DNA from: JAKFWI01 sp031399165
Lineage (GTDB): Bacteria; Pseudomonadota; Alphaproteobacteria; Caulobacterales; Aquidulcibacteraceae
DNA length: 64,000 bases
Assembly: GCA_031399165.1 (NCBI GenBank)
Contig: JANNOO010000043.1
Span: 1 to 64,000, forward strand
Direction: 5' to 3'
Made by a program: the position numbers and the translations under genes. Under the pieces are notes generated by a model. That model had not been told where the DNA came from and searched no databases. It saw nothing but the letters and a program-made list of their open reading frames with translations. Below, in pieces: positions 1-8,035 of this stretch; the stretch's first letter is position 1; each line of letters opens with the position of its first letter.

Positions 1-293
1 GCCCGCCGGGCGCCACACCGCCAGGCGCGGGAGCACCGCCGGCAGGTCCCGGCGGACCTGGCGGCGCGGGGGCGCAACCGCTGGCGCGCGCCGTTGTCGC
101 CGCAGGCGGTCCGGCCGGAACGCCAGTCGGGGCGGGCGGACCGTGGCGGCTCTACAACGTGCGCCAAGATCCAGCGGAATTGCACGATCTGTCGAACAGG
201 CAGCCGGAGATGATGAAGGAGATGCTGGCTGCGTGGGATCGTTACGTCGCTGAAAACGGCGTCATCGTCAAACAGGGCGCGGCGGCAAGGTAG
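1..293 (+). CDS. Sulfatase, C-terminal fragment (5' end outside window)
   Basis: Only the last 96 codons are present. The first half of the fragment is a Pro/Gly/Ala-rich stretch of about 45 residues. It is followed by WRLYNVRQDPAELHDLS and an amphipathic C-terminus ending in VKQGAAAR. The LYN-x5-DP-x-E-x-x-DL pattern is the usual C-terminal signature of arylsulfatases, which hydrolyse sulfate esters with a formylglycine residue. The active-site CxPxR/SxPxR motif would lie upstream and cannot be seen. The formylglycine-generating-enzyme gene starts 9 bp after the stop, which strongly supports the family call. Whether the substrate is an aryl sulfate or a sulfated polysaccharide cannot be told. 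Confidence 0.65.
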   Translation, partial: PPGATPPGAGAPPAGPGGPGGAGAQPLARAVVAAGGPAGTPVGAGGPWRLYNVRQDPAELHDLSNRQPEMMKEMLAAWDRYVAENGVIVKQGAAAR

Positions 294-302
294 AACGCGG
301 CG

Positions 303-1268
303 GTGACTGGCTTTCGGGGGCTTCTACTTGTTTCAGCGCTGGTGGTTGGGGCTGCTGCCGCCGCGATCTTTTTGCTCAAGCACCCTGACGTTAAGGCGAG
401 TGCGGCTACGGTAGAGTCCGGCCCTCGTGCTTCGGCGAAGTGTCACAAGCCCGTCGCTGGTGATCAGATCACCATTCCCGCTGGTGCGTTCCAGATGGGC
501 TCGGACGAGGGTTATCCCGAAGAGCGTCCGCAGCGAACCGAGCAGGTCAAGGCGTTTCAGATCGATCGCTACGAAGTCACCCGCGCGCAGTTCGGCGCGT
601 TTGTCGCCGCGACTGGTTATGTAACCGCGGCCGAGCGCAAACCCAAGCCAGTGCAGGGCATCGATCCAGACAAGCTCGTGCCGGGCTCGGCGGTGTTCGT
701 CATGCCGGAAGCTGCGAGCGATTCCGGGGAGTGGCGTTTCGTGGCCGGCGCCAGTTGGCGCACGCCATTGCCTTCTAGTGAAGATAAGGACGCCGGCGAT
801 TATCCGGTTGTACATATCGCGTATGACGACGCGGAGGCTTACGCGCGTTGGCGCGGGCGCAGGTTACCCACCGAGACCGAATGGGAACGCGCCGCCGCCG
901 GCGCGCGCGGGCAAGCGGTTTCCGCCTGGGGCAGGGAGACGGCGGCAAAAGCGCAGTGGCGCGCAAACGCCTGGCAAGGCCCGTTTCCCGTGCGGGATAC
1001 GGGTGTTGATGGGTTTATTGGCTTGGCGCCGGTCGGTTGTTTCGACGCCAATGATTTTGGACTTCACGACATGGTAGGCAATGTATGGGAGTGGACCTCA
1101 GACAGCTTCCAGGGCGACGCTGGACGCGGCGTCATCAAAGGCGGATCATTTCTCTGCGCCGAAAATTATTGCGCGCGGTATCGCGCTTCCGCGCGTCAGC
1201 CGATGGAGCGGGATTTTTCCGCCGGCCACATCGGATTTCGCACGGTGGCGGATGTTACCGGCGGGTAG
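303..1268 (+). CDS. Formylglycine-generating enzyme family protein (sulfatase-activating), membrane-anchored
   Basis: 321 aa, GTG start. Residues about 5-25 form one hydrophobic segment (signal peptide or membrane anchor). The FGE-sulfatase domain runs from about 50 to 318: IPAGAFQMGS near 58, the DRYEVT strand near 88, RLPTETEWERAA near 187, GNVWEWTSD near 259 and GGSFLCAENYCARYR near 280. C285 and C290 match the spacing of the two copper-binding/catalytic cysteines of aerobic FGEs, so it is probably a true FGE that oxidises a sulfatase Cys to formylglycine rather than a cysteine-less paralogue. It lies directly downstream of a sulfatase gene, its likely substrate. The N-terminal segment suggests it acts on the periplasmic side, which is an inference. 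Confidence 0.82.
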   Translation: MTGFRGLLLVSALVVGAAAAAIFLLKHPDVKASAATVESGPRASAKCHKPVAGDQITIPAGAFQMGSDEGYPEERPQRTEQVKAFQIDRYEVTRAQFGAFVAATGYVTAAERKPKPVQGIDPDKLVPGSAVFVMPEAASDSGEWRFVAGASWRTPLPSSEDKDAGDYPVVHIAYDDAEAYARWRGRRLPTETEWERAAAGARGQAVSAWGRETAAKAQWRANAWQGPFPVRDTGVDGFIGLAPVGCFDANDFGLHDMVGNVWEWTSDSFQGDAGRGVIKGGSFLCAENYCARYRASARQPMERDFSAGHIGFRTVADVTGG

Positions 1269-1618
1269 AGACGCAACAAACAGATCGCTATCGGTTGGCC
1301 TTATCAGGAAGCGCCTGCTTTTCCACGCGACAGTGACCGGCCGTTTTAGGTTAAGGCCGCGTCGCGCCATGATGCTCGACGCGGGTCCAAGCCCGATTGC
1401 GCGACACAGGCCGGTTATGTGATGTAATTTTGACGGAAAATCATTCACGCTAGCGCGCGTTTGCTACGTACGCCGATGTCACATTGCTTGCCGCAATGCG
1501 GGTATCATACGCTCACGCAAGTCTAACATATGAATGCGCGATGCAAGCACCGCGCGTTCATATGGAACAGCGGGCATGCGCCACACGTCCGTGCGCACGG
1601 TGAAGGAGGCGGCCCCCT
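1269..1618. other. 350-bp intergenic region before the EEP-family gene
   Basis: No convincing coding sequence on either strand. The region contains an imperfect 14-bp inverted repeat at 1527-1564 (listed separately) and an AAGGAGG ribosome-binding site at 1603-1609 for the following gene. No terminator with a T-tract was seen after the FGE-like gene. Confidence 0.5.
1527..1564. repeat. Inverted repeat upstream of EEP-family gene
   Basis: CATATGAATGCGCG (1527-1540) and CGCGCGTTCATATG (1551-1564) are reverse complements except for one T/C position, which would pair as G-U in RNA. The loop is 10 nt. There is no T-tract, so it is not an intrinsic terminator. It could be an operator for a dimeric regulator or a leader hairpin, since it lies about 55 bp before the start codon of the next gene. 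Confidence 0.5.
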
Positions 1619-2629
1619 ATGCCTACGCGGCGAAGCGCCCTACTTGCGGTTTGGGCGCTTTGGATGTGCGCCGCAATTGGCGCCCTGGCGGTTTTCGGCG
1701 GCGTGGTAGCGCCGCTCGACGTGCTGACAACCTTGGCACCGGCGCTGATATTGGCGCCGCCATTACTGCTATTCGTTGCGCGCCCTCTACGCACGCCGTT
1801 CACGGTTCGGGCTGCGCTTGCGTGCATTAGCGTTGGGGCTGGTTTGTGGTTAGCCGCTCCCGACCTTGCCGGGGCGTGGCCTCAGGGAGAGGCAGCGCCA
1901 GCGAAACCGGGGCAGGCGACGCTTAAGGTTGTCACGCTAAACGTATGGGACGAGGGCGTTAATCGCCAGAAAGAGATCGAGTTCCTCCACAACGCTCAAG
2001 CCGATGTCATAATCCTGCAGGAGGCGCGAGCCGGTTTCATCTCCCGGCTGGGTGCGCTCGCCGATTTGTATCCGACGCGGGTGACTTGCTCGGAATACCC
2101 CTATTGCGGCGTCGTCATTCTCGCCAAGGCGCCAGGGCGTTTATTGCCCGGCGGTGCGCGCATCGACGCACTTGAGCAGCCCTCCAGGCCGTATCCCGCG
2201 TTTACCTGGCGCTACGCGGCGGTAGAGCTGGCGGCGCCAAGTTCTGGCGGGACCATCGTTGTGCCGATCTATGCGGTGCATATGAAACGGGGCCGCATCG
2301 TAGGCGCTTCAGCAAGGCAGTTGCCGGTTTTGGCCGAGCGTCTACGAGGAGCGAAGGATCATGCGATCGTGGCTGGCGATTTCAATACCACGCCTTGGTC
2401 AAACGCGCTGCGCGACTTCGATGGGCGTGTTGGCGTGCGCCGCATCACTCATCTGCTGCCGACATGGCCCACGCCGTCCCGGTTCGGTCCTTTGACGCCT
2501 GCGTTGATCGCTATCGACCATCTCTACATTGGCCAAGCGTGGCGCGTGGTTCGCGTTGAGCGCGGGCCAGATGTTGGATCCGACCATTATCCAGTGATTG
2601 CATGGCTCGCGGCAACGAAAACAAATTAG
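1619..2629 (+). CDS. Membrane-attached endonuclease/exonuclease/phosphatase (EEP) family protein
   Basis: 336 aa. The ATG is preceded by a strong AAGGAGG with a 9-nt spacer, which fixes the start. Three hydrophobic segments (about 8-30, 36-54 and 62-82) are followed by an EEP domain from about 102. Active-site motifs in order are N108 (TLNVW), E135 (LQEA), H221 (VHMKRGR), D254/N256 (GDFNTTPW), D300/H301 (IDHLYIG) and D322/H323 (SDHYPV). The family cleaves phosphodiesters or phosphomonoesters with Mg2+. This architecture, a short multi-pass N-terminus with an EEP domain outside, is common in proteobacteria and its substrate is unknown. The neighbouring sulfatase and polysaccharide genes give only a weak hint of an envelope role. 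Confidence 0.8.
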   Translation: MPTRRSALLAVWALWMCAAIGALAVFGGVVAPLDVLTTLAPALILAPPLLLFVARPLRTPFTVRAALACISVGAGLWLAAPDLAGAWPQGEAAPAKPGQATLKVVTLNVWDEGVNRQKEIEFLHNAQADVIILQEARAGFISRLGALADLYPTRVTCSEYPYCGVVILAKAPGRLLPGGARIDALEQPSRPYPAFTWRYAAVELAAPSSGGTIVVPIYAVHMKRGRIVGASARQLPVLAERLRGAKDHAIVAGDFNTTPWSNALRDFDGRVGVRRITHLLPTWPTPSRFGPLTPALIAIDHLYIGQAWRVVRVERGPDVGSDHYPVIAWLAATKTN

Positions 2630-3014
2630 CCAAAGACGCACTCTCTACCGCAGGTGCGAAGAGTCAGCTTAGCTCGGCAAAGCCATATCGCCAGCGATCT
2701 AAAGAAGTTGCCAAGAACTGAATCTGACTTTTTCGTTTTGCCAATGATGACCGCATTATGGCCACAAGCAATTAAAACATCTAATCACTGGCTAACAAAA
2801 GTATAACTTGAGGTATACGATCCAATATTGCTTTGAAGTGTGGGTCGGTTTTGATAGTGTTACGACTTACCTTCACTGTACTGTTTGTCTGCATCTGCGA
2901 TCAGACGACTTCATTTGCCTGAAGTTTTTCAGTTTTTGCTTGGAACCATTCACGTTCATCTTCGTTAACAAGCTGTCGGGATAACTGGTCCGTCGCAGAT
3001 TGGTTCGAGGAAGT
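2630..3014. other. AT-rich intergenic region upstream of the exopolysaccharide cluster
   Basis: 385 bp without a supported gene. GC is about 37% over 2701-2820 (hand count), well below the neighbouring genes. This base composition and its position before the first gene of the polysaccharide cluster suggest the main control region of that cluster. I could not assign a confident -35/-10 pair or a named regulator site. No terminator hairpin was recognised after the EEP-family gene. Confidence 0.4.
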
Positions 3015-3761
3015 ATGGCCGTGCCGATTGCGGACGCGACGTCTCCCGTGAGCGATCTTTCGCACGCGCACATCGCGCCGATTCGCACAGAATCGCAGCG
3101 GCGAACTGTAGCGATTCATCCTGATATTCTGACGTGGCGGCGGCCCGTTTTGGGCGGCGGCGCGAAGCGGGTTTTCGATCTGGTCAGCGCTACCATCGCG
3201 CTTGTGACCTTGGCGCCGCTACTTGTGACGATCGCGCTTTTGATACGGGCGCAGGATGGCGGCCCCGCGATTTATCGGCAGACGCGCATTGGCCGCCTAG
3301 GCAAACCGTTCGGCTGCTTGAAGTTTCGCTCCATGGTGCCGGATGCTGATGCGCGCCTTGCGCAACATCTGTCGCGTAACCCGGACGCTGCGGCTGAGTG
3401 GCGGCGGAGCCGGAAATTGGTGAACGATCCGCGCATCACGCCGCTCGGCGCGGTTCTTCGTTCAACCAGCCTCGACGAACTGCCGCAATTTTTCAACATT
3501 CTCGCCGGCGAAATGAGTCTCGTCGGGCCGCGCCCCGTCGTGGAAGAGGAGCTTGCCCGTTATGGGCGCGATCGAATTTATTATTTCAGCGCGCGGCCTG
3601 GGTTGACTGGGCTCTGGCAAGTCGCCGGCCGCACTAACGCTTCCTACGCGCAGCGGGTTTCGCTCGACAAGGAATACGTACGCCGGTGGTCGATCGGGCA
3701 GGATATCTCGATCTGTCTACGAACCGTCGGCGTCGTTCTTTGGCGCAAGGGCGCATATTAA
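3015..3761 (+). CDS. Undecaprenyl-phosphate sugar-1-phosphate transferase (ExoY/WbaP C-domain type)
   Basis: 248 aa. It has the bacterial sugar-transferase domain: basic AKRVFDL followed by one membrane segment (about 45-75), IYRQTRIGRLGKPF, KFRSM, STSLDELPQFFNIL, MSLVGPRPV and RPGLTGLWQVAGRT, ending in the usual D.EYV..WS..DI helix. Such enzymes transfer a sugar-1-phosphate to the lipid carrier at the inner membrane and start assembly of a repeat unit. The short form with a single N-terminal membrane segment resembles ExoY. The ATG at 3015 follows GAGGAAG; an in-frame TTG lies 15 bp upstream. It is the first gene of the polysaccharide cluster. Which sugar is used cannot be read from sequence. 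Confidence 0.9.
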   Translation: MAVPIADATSPVSDLSHAHIAPIRTESQRRTVAIHPDILTWRRPVLGGGAKRVFDLVSATIALVTLAPLLVTIALLIRAQDGGPAIYRQTRIGRLGKPFGCLKFRSMVPDADARLAQHLSRNPDAAAEWRRSRKLVNDPRITPLGAVLRSTSLDELPQFFNILAGEMSLVGPRPVVEEELARYGRDRIYYFSARPGLTGLWQVAGRTNASYAQRVSLDKEYVRRWSIGQDISICLRTVGVVLWRKGAY

Positions 3762-3828
3762 GCGTGCCGGTAGCCCGCGCTGCGAATTTGATACGGCCTC
3801 CTGAGCCGTTGCTGAAGGCTAGACGCGC

Positions 3829-4977
3829 ATGAAAGTTGCGATTGTCCACTATTGGCTGTTTCACATGCGCGGCGGTGAGCAGGTGCTCGAAGCGCTTTGC
3901 GAGCTTTATCCCGACGCCGACATTTTCACGCACGTCTACGATCCGCGGCGTGTATCTGAAACCATCCGCAGTCACCGTGTACAGACGACTTTCATTCAGA
4001 AAATGCCGTTCGCGCGCCAGCTTTACAAGCAGTACCTGCCACTGATGCCAATGGCGTTGGAGATGCTGGACCTTACCGACTACGATCTGGTGATCTCCAG
4101 CGAGTCTGGCCCAGCGAAAGGCGTAATCGTACGATCAGACGCCCTGCATATCTGCTATTGCCACACGCCGATGCGCTATTTGTGGGACCAGTATCACACC
4201 TACCGGAATAGCGCCGGCGCCTTGGCGCGCATGAGTATGCCTTACTTGTTGCACAACCTTCGCGGCTGGGACGTAACCAGCGCGGCGCGCGTTGATTACT
4301 TTATCGCTAACTCTGCCAATGTGGCTACGCGCATAAACAAGTATTGGCGTCGTGAGTGCGAAGTCATCTCGCCGCCCGTTGATGTCGATAAATTCGACGT
4401 TTCCGAAGGACATGACGATTTCTATCTGTGTGTCAGTGAATTGGTGCCGTATAAACGCATTGATCTTGCCATCGCGGCGTGTAACGCGTTGCAGCGTCCG
4501 CTGATCATCATCGGCGATGGGCCTGAAGCCAAGGCGCTGCGCGCCATCGCAGGGCCGACGATCGAATTCCTTGGTCACGTACCGCATTCAGTTTTGCGCG
4601 AGCATCTATCGACCTGCCGCGCATTGCTGTTTCCGACCTATGAGGATTTCGGGATCGTGCCGGTTGAGGCGATGGCGTCCGGACGGCCCGTCATTGCCTA
4701 CGATCGGGGCGGCGCCAGAGACACGCAGATACATCAGCAGACCGGCATCATGTTCACGCAGCAGACCGTTGGGTCGCTGGTCGAGGCAATCGTGCTATTC
4801 GAGATGATGGAAAACATGTTTGAGCCGCACAAATTGGCGGCGCATGCGGCGAAATTCCGTCGTGAGGTGTTCAAGCAAAAGTTTTTCGCCAAAGTCGATA
4901 ACCTGATGAACGGCGAGCAGAACCGCGCGCGGTTTGAACGGCGCCCGCGCCGCGTGGCGTTGCCGGCCCACCTATGA
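3829..4977 (+). CDS. Glycosyltransferase, GT4 family
   Basis: 382 aa GT-B fold glycosyltransferase. The N-terminal domain begins MKVAIVHYWLFHMRGGEQVLE with the glycine-rich acceptor loop, followed by YCHTPMRYLWDQY. The C-terminal domain has YLCVSELVPYKRIDLAI, IIGDGPE and the E-x7-E motif in YEDFGIVPVEAMASG that binds the sugar nucleotide in retaining GT4 enzymes. It would add a sugar to the lipid-linked repeat unit on the cytoplasmic side. The stop codon overlaps the start of the metallophosphoesterase by 4 nt (ATGA), so the two are translationally coupled. The last 25 residues are basic and poorly conserved in appearance. Confidence 0.88.
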   Translation: MKVAIVHYWLFHMRGGEQVLEALCELYPDADIFTHVYDPRRVSETIRSHRVQTTFIQKMPFARQLYKQYLPLMPMALEMLDLTDYDLVISSESGPAKGVIVRSDALHICYCHTPMRYLWDQYHTYRNSAGALARMSMPYLLHNLRGWDVTSAARVDYFIANSANVATRINKYWRRECEVISPPVDVDKFDVSEGHDDFYLCVSELVPYKRIDLAIAACNALQRPLIIIGDGPEAKALRAIAGPTIEFLGHVPHSVLREHLSTCRALLFPTYEDFGIVPVEAMASGRPVIAYDRGGARDTQIHQQTGIMFTQQTVGSLVEAIVLFEMMENMFEPHKLAAHAAKFRREVFKQKFFAKVDNLMNGEQNRARFERRPRRVALPAHL

Positions 4978-5813
4978 GCGCCGCCGACCTTGCTCAGGCG
5001 CAGCGGCCTCGGAAGAAGCATGCGTGCTTTCCGGAAGGCCGGGTCGGGTTTGCTATCGGCGACATCCATGGATGCGCCGATCTGCTTGCTGAAATGCTTG
5101 CTCTTATTGATGGTGAGAAGGTCCAGGGAACAGCGCCCCCGGTTCTCGTATTCCTCGGCGATTATGTAGATCGCGGCGTGCAAGTGCGCCAAACCCTCGA
5201 TCTTCTATGCGCCGACAATCTCAGTGGATTCGAGCGTAGATATCTTCTCGGCAATCATGAGCTTTCGTTGCTCAACTTCCTTGATGAACCGCTGCGTAAC
5301 CGTGCATGGCTGGCAATGGGCGGCCTTGAAACGATGGCGTCCTACGGCGTTTCGGCCCCGACGATAGGCGCAAGCCGCCATGACCTGGTTGAAGCGGCGA
5401 AGGCTTTGCATTGGGCGATCCCGCCGAAGCATATGGCGTTTCTTCGCAGCCTCGAGCGATATGCGCTCTACGGAGATTACGCGTTTGTCCATGCGGGCAT
5501 AAATCCGCGCCGGCCCATGGTTCATCAGACTGATCGCGACTTGCTCTGGAATCGGACGCGATATCAGAATGATCGTGCGGTGTGGAATTACCGGGTGGTG
5601 CACGGCCACACAGCAGAACCCAAGCCTTATGCCGATGATCACCGTATCGGCCTCGACACCGGCGCCTATCATAGCGGGCGGTTAAGCGCCGTTCGCCTTG
5701 AAGCAGATTCGGCCACGCTTCTTCAGGTGGGAAAAGGCGACCCTGATCGTGTTGCGCGCGCGCGCGTTAAGCACACCTTCGGCAACCGCTGGACTAGGGC
5801 GATCAAGCTATGA
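4974..5813 (+). CDS. Metallophosphoesterase (PPP-type serine/threonine phosphatase-like)
   Basis: 279 aa calcineurin-like phosphoesterase with all metal-ligand motifs: GDIHG (29-33), GDYVDRG (62-68), GNHE (93-96), FVHAG (171-175) and VHGHT (209-213). The pattern is that of bacterial PPP phosphatases and ApaH relatives. It overlaps the upstream GT4 gene and the downstream tyrosine autokinase gene by ATGA junctions, so it sits inside the polysaccharide operon. A role in dephosphorylating the kinase or a sugar intermediate is inference; ApaH-like Ap4A hydrolysis is an alternative. No low-molecular-weight tyrosine phosphatase gene is visible nearby. Confidence 0.8.
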   Translation: MSAADLAQAQRPRKKHACFPEGRVGFAIGDIHGCADLLAEMLALIDGEKVQGTAPPVLVFLGDYVDRGVQVRQTLDLLCADNLSGFERRYLLGNHELSLLNFLDEPLRNRAWLAMGGLETMASYGVSAPTIGASRHDLVEAAKALHWAIPPKHMAFLRSLERYALYGDYAFVHAGINPRRPMVHQTDRDLLWNRTRYQNDRAVWNYRVVHGHTAEPKPYADDHRIGLDTGAYHSGRLSAVRLEADSATLLQVGKGDPDRVARARVKHTFGNRWTRAIKL

Positions 5814-8029
5814 ACCGCGTGATGCTCCCGGAAATCGCAAGCCGGCGTGCCGAGATTATCGACGCGCCCGAGCCTGAAATGATGGATTTCAGCCGCGTGC
5901 TGGTTACGCTGCTGCGTCGTAAAGGGTTGATTTTGGGCTGCGTGCTTGCGTGCGCCGTCCTTGGCCTGGCGGCGTCCATCCTTGCTCCGCGCGCGTACTC
6001 AACGAGCGCGCTTGTCATGCTCCTCCCGGAAAAAGACCGCATCAGCGCCGGTGAGAGTGGCGCTGCGGAGGCGTCCCCGGACTCCACGTTGATTGAGTCG
6101 GAAGTGGCGGTGCTGCGATCGCGTACGCTAGCGGCCCGCGTTGTCGACGAGCTCAATCTCACCGCCAATAGCGCACCGCTGTTGCCAGCTAGTCCCGTCG
6201 CAGATGCTATTGCGTCGATCAAGCGGATCTTTGCCGGCAAAAATAGTGCGGCGTCGCAAGAAGCCCGCCGCGAAGGCTTGATTGACGATGTTTTGAGATC
6301 GACCAGTGTGAAACGACGGACGGGGAGCTATGCTATCGACGTTTCCGCATCGGCGGCGCGCCCGGCCGATGCGGCGCTGATAGCCAATACGCTGTCCGAC
6401 CTCTACCTCGAATGGCAATTGGAAACCCGCTTCGAGCGGGCGGGCCGAACCAATGCCTGGCTCGCCGATCGATTGAAAACGCTTCAGCTGGAAGTCGACG
6501 CCAAGGAGAAGGCGGTTGAAGCCTATCGCGCCACCAGCGGGCTTCTGAGTACGGGTGGTGACTCGACGCTTACCGAGCAGCAAATGAATGAGGTGCAGCG
6601 CGCTGTGCTTCAGGCGAACACCGAATTTGCCGAAAAGAGCGCGCGTCTTGCTCAGGTAGAGCAGCTTATCGCCAGTGGGGGTTCGGCTGAAACGATTGGA
6701 GCGGCGCTGAATTCAAGCGTTATCGGCGAATTGCGCGCGCGGGAAACCGATGCGGCGCGCCGGGTAAGCGAAATGGAGGCCCGTTACGGGGACTTGCATC
6801 CTGAGCTGTCCAAGGCCCGCGCGGAACATCTCAAAATTGAATCCCAAATCAAGGCGGAGATATCCCGCATTCAGGCTAATCTGAAGAATGAGGTGGACGT
6901 CGCCAGAACGCGCCTTGCGACCCTGCGAGGTTCGCTTTCTTCCGTGCGCGGACAGTTGGTGTCCGACAATTCCTCAATGATCCGGCAGCGCGAACTGGAG
7001 CGCGATGCGGCTGCGACCCGATCGGTCTACGAAAGCTATCTCAAGCGCTTCCAGGAGATCAGCGACGAGGCTTCGCTCAAGACTCTCGATGCGCAGATCG
7101 TGGCGCGCGCGCCAGTTCCGCGCACGCCGGCTGGGCCGGGGGCCGCAATGATGGTCGGGCTCTGGGCGGCGCTGGGTTTGATCTTGGGGGTGGGTCTGGC
7201 GTTCGGCGCGGATGCACTGGCTGATCGTCTTAACGGCGCTGAAGAGGTTGAGCAGCGCATCGGCGTCGCAACAATCGCGTCCATACCAGCGCTGGGAAAG
7301 GCGGCCTATTCCAGACTGGATCCGTGGGACAAAAATCCGGCGGCGTACATCGTGCAAAATCCCTCTTCGGCCTTCGCTGAGGCCTTCAGGGTGTTGCGCT
7401 CGACCATACGGCGTCGAGTGGACGACAGCAAAAGCCTGGTCGTGGCCATCACATCCGCTCTGCCCAACGAGGGTAAGACCACCACCGCGCTTTGCCTCGC
7501 GCGCATTTCAGCGCTGGCAGGTCAGCGCGTCCTGCTGGTGGATTGTGACGTGCGGCGGAGAAGCCTCACTCATATGTTCGACATCGAGCCCGCGGCGGGG
7601 ATCATTGAGGTATTGAGTGCGCGCCAGGATTGGCGCGAGGCTGTTGTGCCTGACACCAGCACCACGGCGCACCTTCTGCCAGCATCTGGCGGCGCCACGG
7701 CGCTTGACGTTTTCGGCGGCGAAGCGATGGCGGCGCTGCTTCACAAGGCGCGTGATCATTACGATTTGATTGTGCTCGATTGCCCGCCTGTCTTGATGCT
7801 CGCTGATGGCGGCCAACTTGCCGGTCAAGCCGATGCAACCATGCTTGTTGTGAATGTCGATCGAGCGCCCGCGCGCGCGGTGCGTCATGCGGTTCGCCGA
7901 ATTGAAGCCGCCGGCGGCGCGATCATGGGCGTTGCGCTTAACCAGATGAATCCAAGGGCTCCGGGGGGCTTTCTATACGGGGATTACACTTACTATGCCG
8001 CCGCCCATAAGCAGTATTTTGCGGCGTGA
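5810..8029 (+). CDS. Polysaccharide chain-length determinant / tyrosine autokinase (Wzc/ExoP type)
   Basis: 739 aa. The N-terminal Wzz domain has a first membrane segment at about 40-60 and a second at about 445-465, enclosing a long periplasmic coiled-coil region. The C-terminal BY-kinase domain has a Walker A-like SALPNEGKTT (about 547-556), Walker A' LLVDCDVRR (about 574) and Walker B LIVLDCPPV (about 653). It ends in a tyrosine cluster (LYGDYTYY plus one more Tyr near 737), the usual site of autophosphorylation. It would control polymer length and export through cycles of phosphorylation. The single-polypeptide kinase form is typical of proteobacteria. Start overlaps the phosphatase gene (ATGA). 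Confidence 0.92.
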   Translation: MNRVMLPEIASRRAEIIDAPEPEMMDFSRVLVTLLRRKGLILGCVLACAVLGLAASILAPRAYSTSALVMLLPEKDRISAGESGAAEASPDSTLIESEVAVLRSRTLAARVVDELNLTANSAPLLPASPVADAIASIKRIFAGKNSAASQEARREGLIDDVLRSTSVKRRTGSYAIDVSASAARPADAALIANTLSDLYLEWQLETRFERAGRTNAWLADRLKTLQLEVDAKEKAVEAYRATSGLLSTGGDSTLTEQQMNEVQRAVLQANTEFAEKSARLAQVEQLIASGGSAETIGAALNSSVIGELRARETDAARRVSEMEARYGDLHPELSKARAEHLKIESQIKAEISRIQANLKNEVDVARTRLATLRGSLSSVRGQLVSDNSSMIRQRELERDAAATRSVYESYLKRFQEISDEASLKTLDAQIVARAPVPRTPAGPGAAMMVGLWAALGLILGVGLAFGADALADRLNGAEEVEQRIGVATIASIPALGKAAYSRLDPWDKNPAAYIVQNPSSAFAEAFRVLRSTIRRRVDDSKSLVVAITSALPNEGKTTTALCLARISALAGQRVLLVDCDVRRRSLTHMFDIEPAAGIIEVLSARQDWREAVVPDTSTTAHLLPASGGATALDVFGGEAMAALLHKARDHYDLIVLDCPPVLMLADGGQLAGQADATMLVVNVDRAPARAVRHAVRRIEAAGGAIMGVALNQMNPRAPGGFLYGDYTYYAAAHKQYFAA

Positions 8030-8035
8030 GGAGGC

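Noticed and set aside
2873..3119. Small minus-strand frames upstream of the sugar transferase
   Set aside because: They overlap the 5' end of a well supported gene, lack start signals and resemble no protein.
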